A DNA stretch of 7,326 bases from Bacteroidales bacterium (lineage in GTDB: Bacteria > Bacteroidota > Bacteroidia > Bacteroidales > GCA-2748055), in assembly GCA_024763595.1 (NCBI GenBank), contig JANTFK010000157.1, forward strand, positions 1 through 7,326. Direction: 5' to 3'. Below, one piece after another: positions 6,934 through 7,326 of this stretch. The notes below the pieces were generated by a model that saw only the letters and a program-made list of their open reading frames with translations, was not told the DNA's origin and made no database searches. A program made the position numbers and the translations under genes. Every line of letters starts with the position of its first letter. Positions within the stretch are counted from its first letter, which is position 1.

Positions 6934-7119
6934 CTATACTACTGCGGGGATTTTCCAGGGTGCACGACCTCCGTTTGGCCTTTCTAGCAACATATTTGCT
7001 GCATTATTCTCAATAAATCTTTCACCCTTCTTGGCGAGAAAATCAACCGTCTTGGTAAGTTCCAATATGACCTGATCCGGATGCAATGCTTTTTTCTTCA
7101 AAGCTACACCAGACTTATC
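6934..7119 (-). pseudogene. C-terminal remnant of an unrecognised gene
   Basis: A 61-codon open stretch ends in TAG at 6934-6936. The peptide begins DKSGVALKKKALHPDQ, continues through LTKTVDFLAKKGERF and ends GGRAPWKIPAVV. It has an ordinary protein-like composition with a probable amphipathic helix in the middle, whereas the DNA on either side reads as noncoding. An in-frame TAG (7120-7122) lies directly upstream and there is no ATG before codon 43, so it is most likely the broken end of a longer gene. A TTG start at 7101 for a 55-residue protein is a weak alternative. I do not recognise the family; debris of a mobile-element gene would fit the surroundings but is a guess. Confidence 0.4.
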
Positions 7120-7326
7120 CTAAGTATCAAATATTTGATGCCCGTTTTTTAAAAAATAATACAGTGAAAAAGTTGTCGTTGCTTTTTTTGTGATGTGCAC
7201 TACAATCGTTTTGTATCAACAAAAAGCGCAAACAAACATTAGCGAGTCGATACAGCGAAATTATTGTTTCCCGGGTGTAACCTAATGAATGGCTATTTGC
7301 CGGGCGAGTTGACGCTCGTTTGAGTG
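7120..7326. other. Noncoding AT-rich stretch with palindromes
   Basis: I see no gene on either strand in these 207 bp. It contains the perfect 14-bp palindrome ATCAAATATTTGAT (7126-7139) right next to the upstream limit of the gene remnant, a T6A6 palindrome at 7145-7156, and near the window edge a small CGAG/CTCG stem (7305-7318). With the MITE-like element and the remnant it makes up 700 bp without an intact gene. Confidence 0.45.

Noticed and set aside
7159..7267. Imperfect direct repeat of an ATACAGyGAAA word at 7159 and 7250.
   Set aside because: The similarity is limited to about 11 bp plus scattered matches in AT-rich DNA, and no structure links the copies.

Overview
The window looks like chromosome of a Bacteroidota bacterium (inference). 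The reasons are that start codons lack Shine-Dalgarno sequences and often have A-rich leaders, a secreted lipoprotein carries acidic residues just after its probable lipidated cysteine, and the gene set (GntR/LacI-type sugar regulator, glycosidase-like lipoprotein, xylose-isomerase-like epimerases, neutral-ceramidase-like protein) is typical of carbohydrate loci in that phylum. No rRNA, tRNA, CRISPR array or phage gene was seen.

All recognisable genes lie on the minus strand, so transcription reads from high to low coordinates. The first is a secreted neutral/alkaline-ceramidase-family protein (6626 to 5127). After a 187-bp gap with repeats and a palindrome come four closely spaced genes: a GntR-type regulator with a sugar-binding effector domain (4939 to 3923), a large lipoprotein resembling a TIM-barrel glycoside hydrolase (3880 to 1625), a sugar isomerase/epimerase (1567 to 686), and a second, FrlC-like epimerase (675 to beyond position 1). 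The gaps are 42, 57 and 10 bp with no convincing terminator between them, so the four probably form one operon. The working model is that the lipoprotein cuts a glycan at the cell surface or in the periplasm, the two epimerases rearrange the released sugar in the cytoplasm, and the regulator senses that sugar and binds the ACTAT/palindrome cluster over its own promoter. No SusC/SusD pair, transporter or kinase is visible.

The right-hand 700 bp (6627-7326) holds no intact gene. It contains a 217-bp MITE-like element with perfect 16-bp terminal inverted repeats flanked by TTAA, lying about 30 bp upstream of the ceramidase-like start codon. It also holds a 9-bp inverted repeat, a 61-codon remnant of an unrecognised gene that lacks a start, and AT-rich sequence with palindromes. 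This end looks like mobile-element debris.

The points most worth following are the ceramidase-family protein that keeps its zinc ligands but has Asn where the nucleophilic Ser should be, the small beta-rich module apparently inserted in the lipoprotein's barrel, the operator cluster, and the MITE in the leader of a gene.
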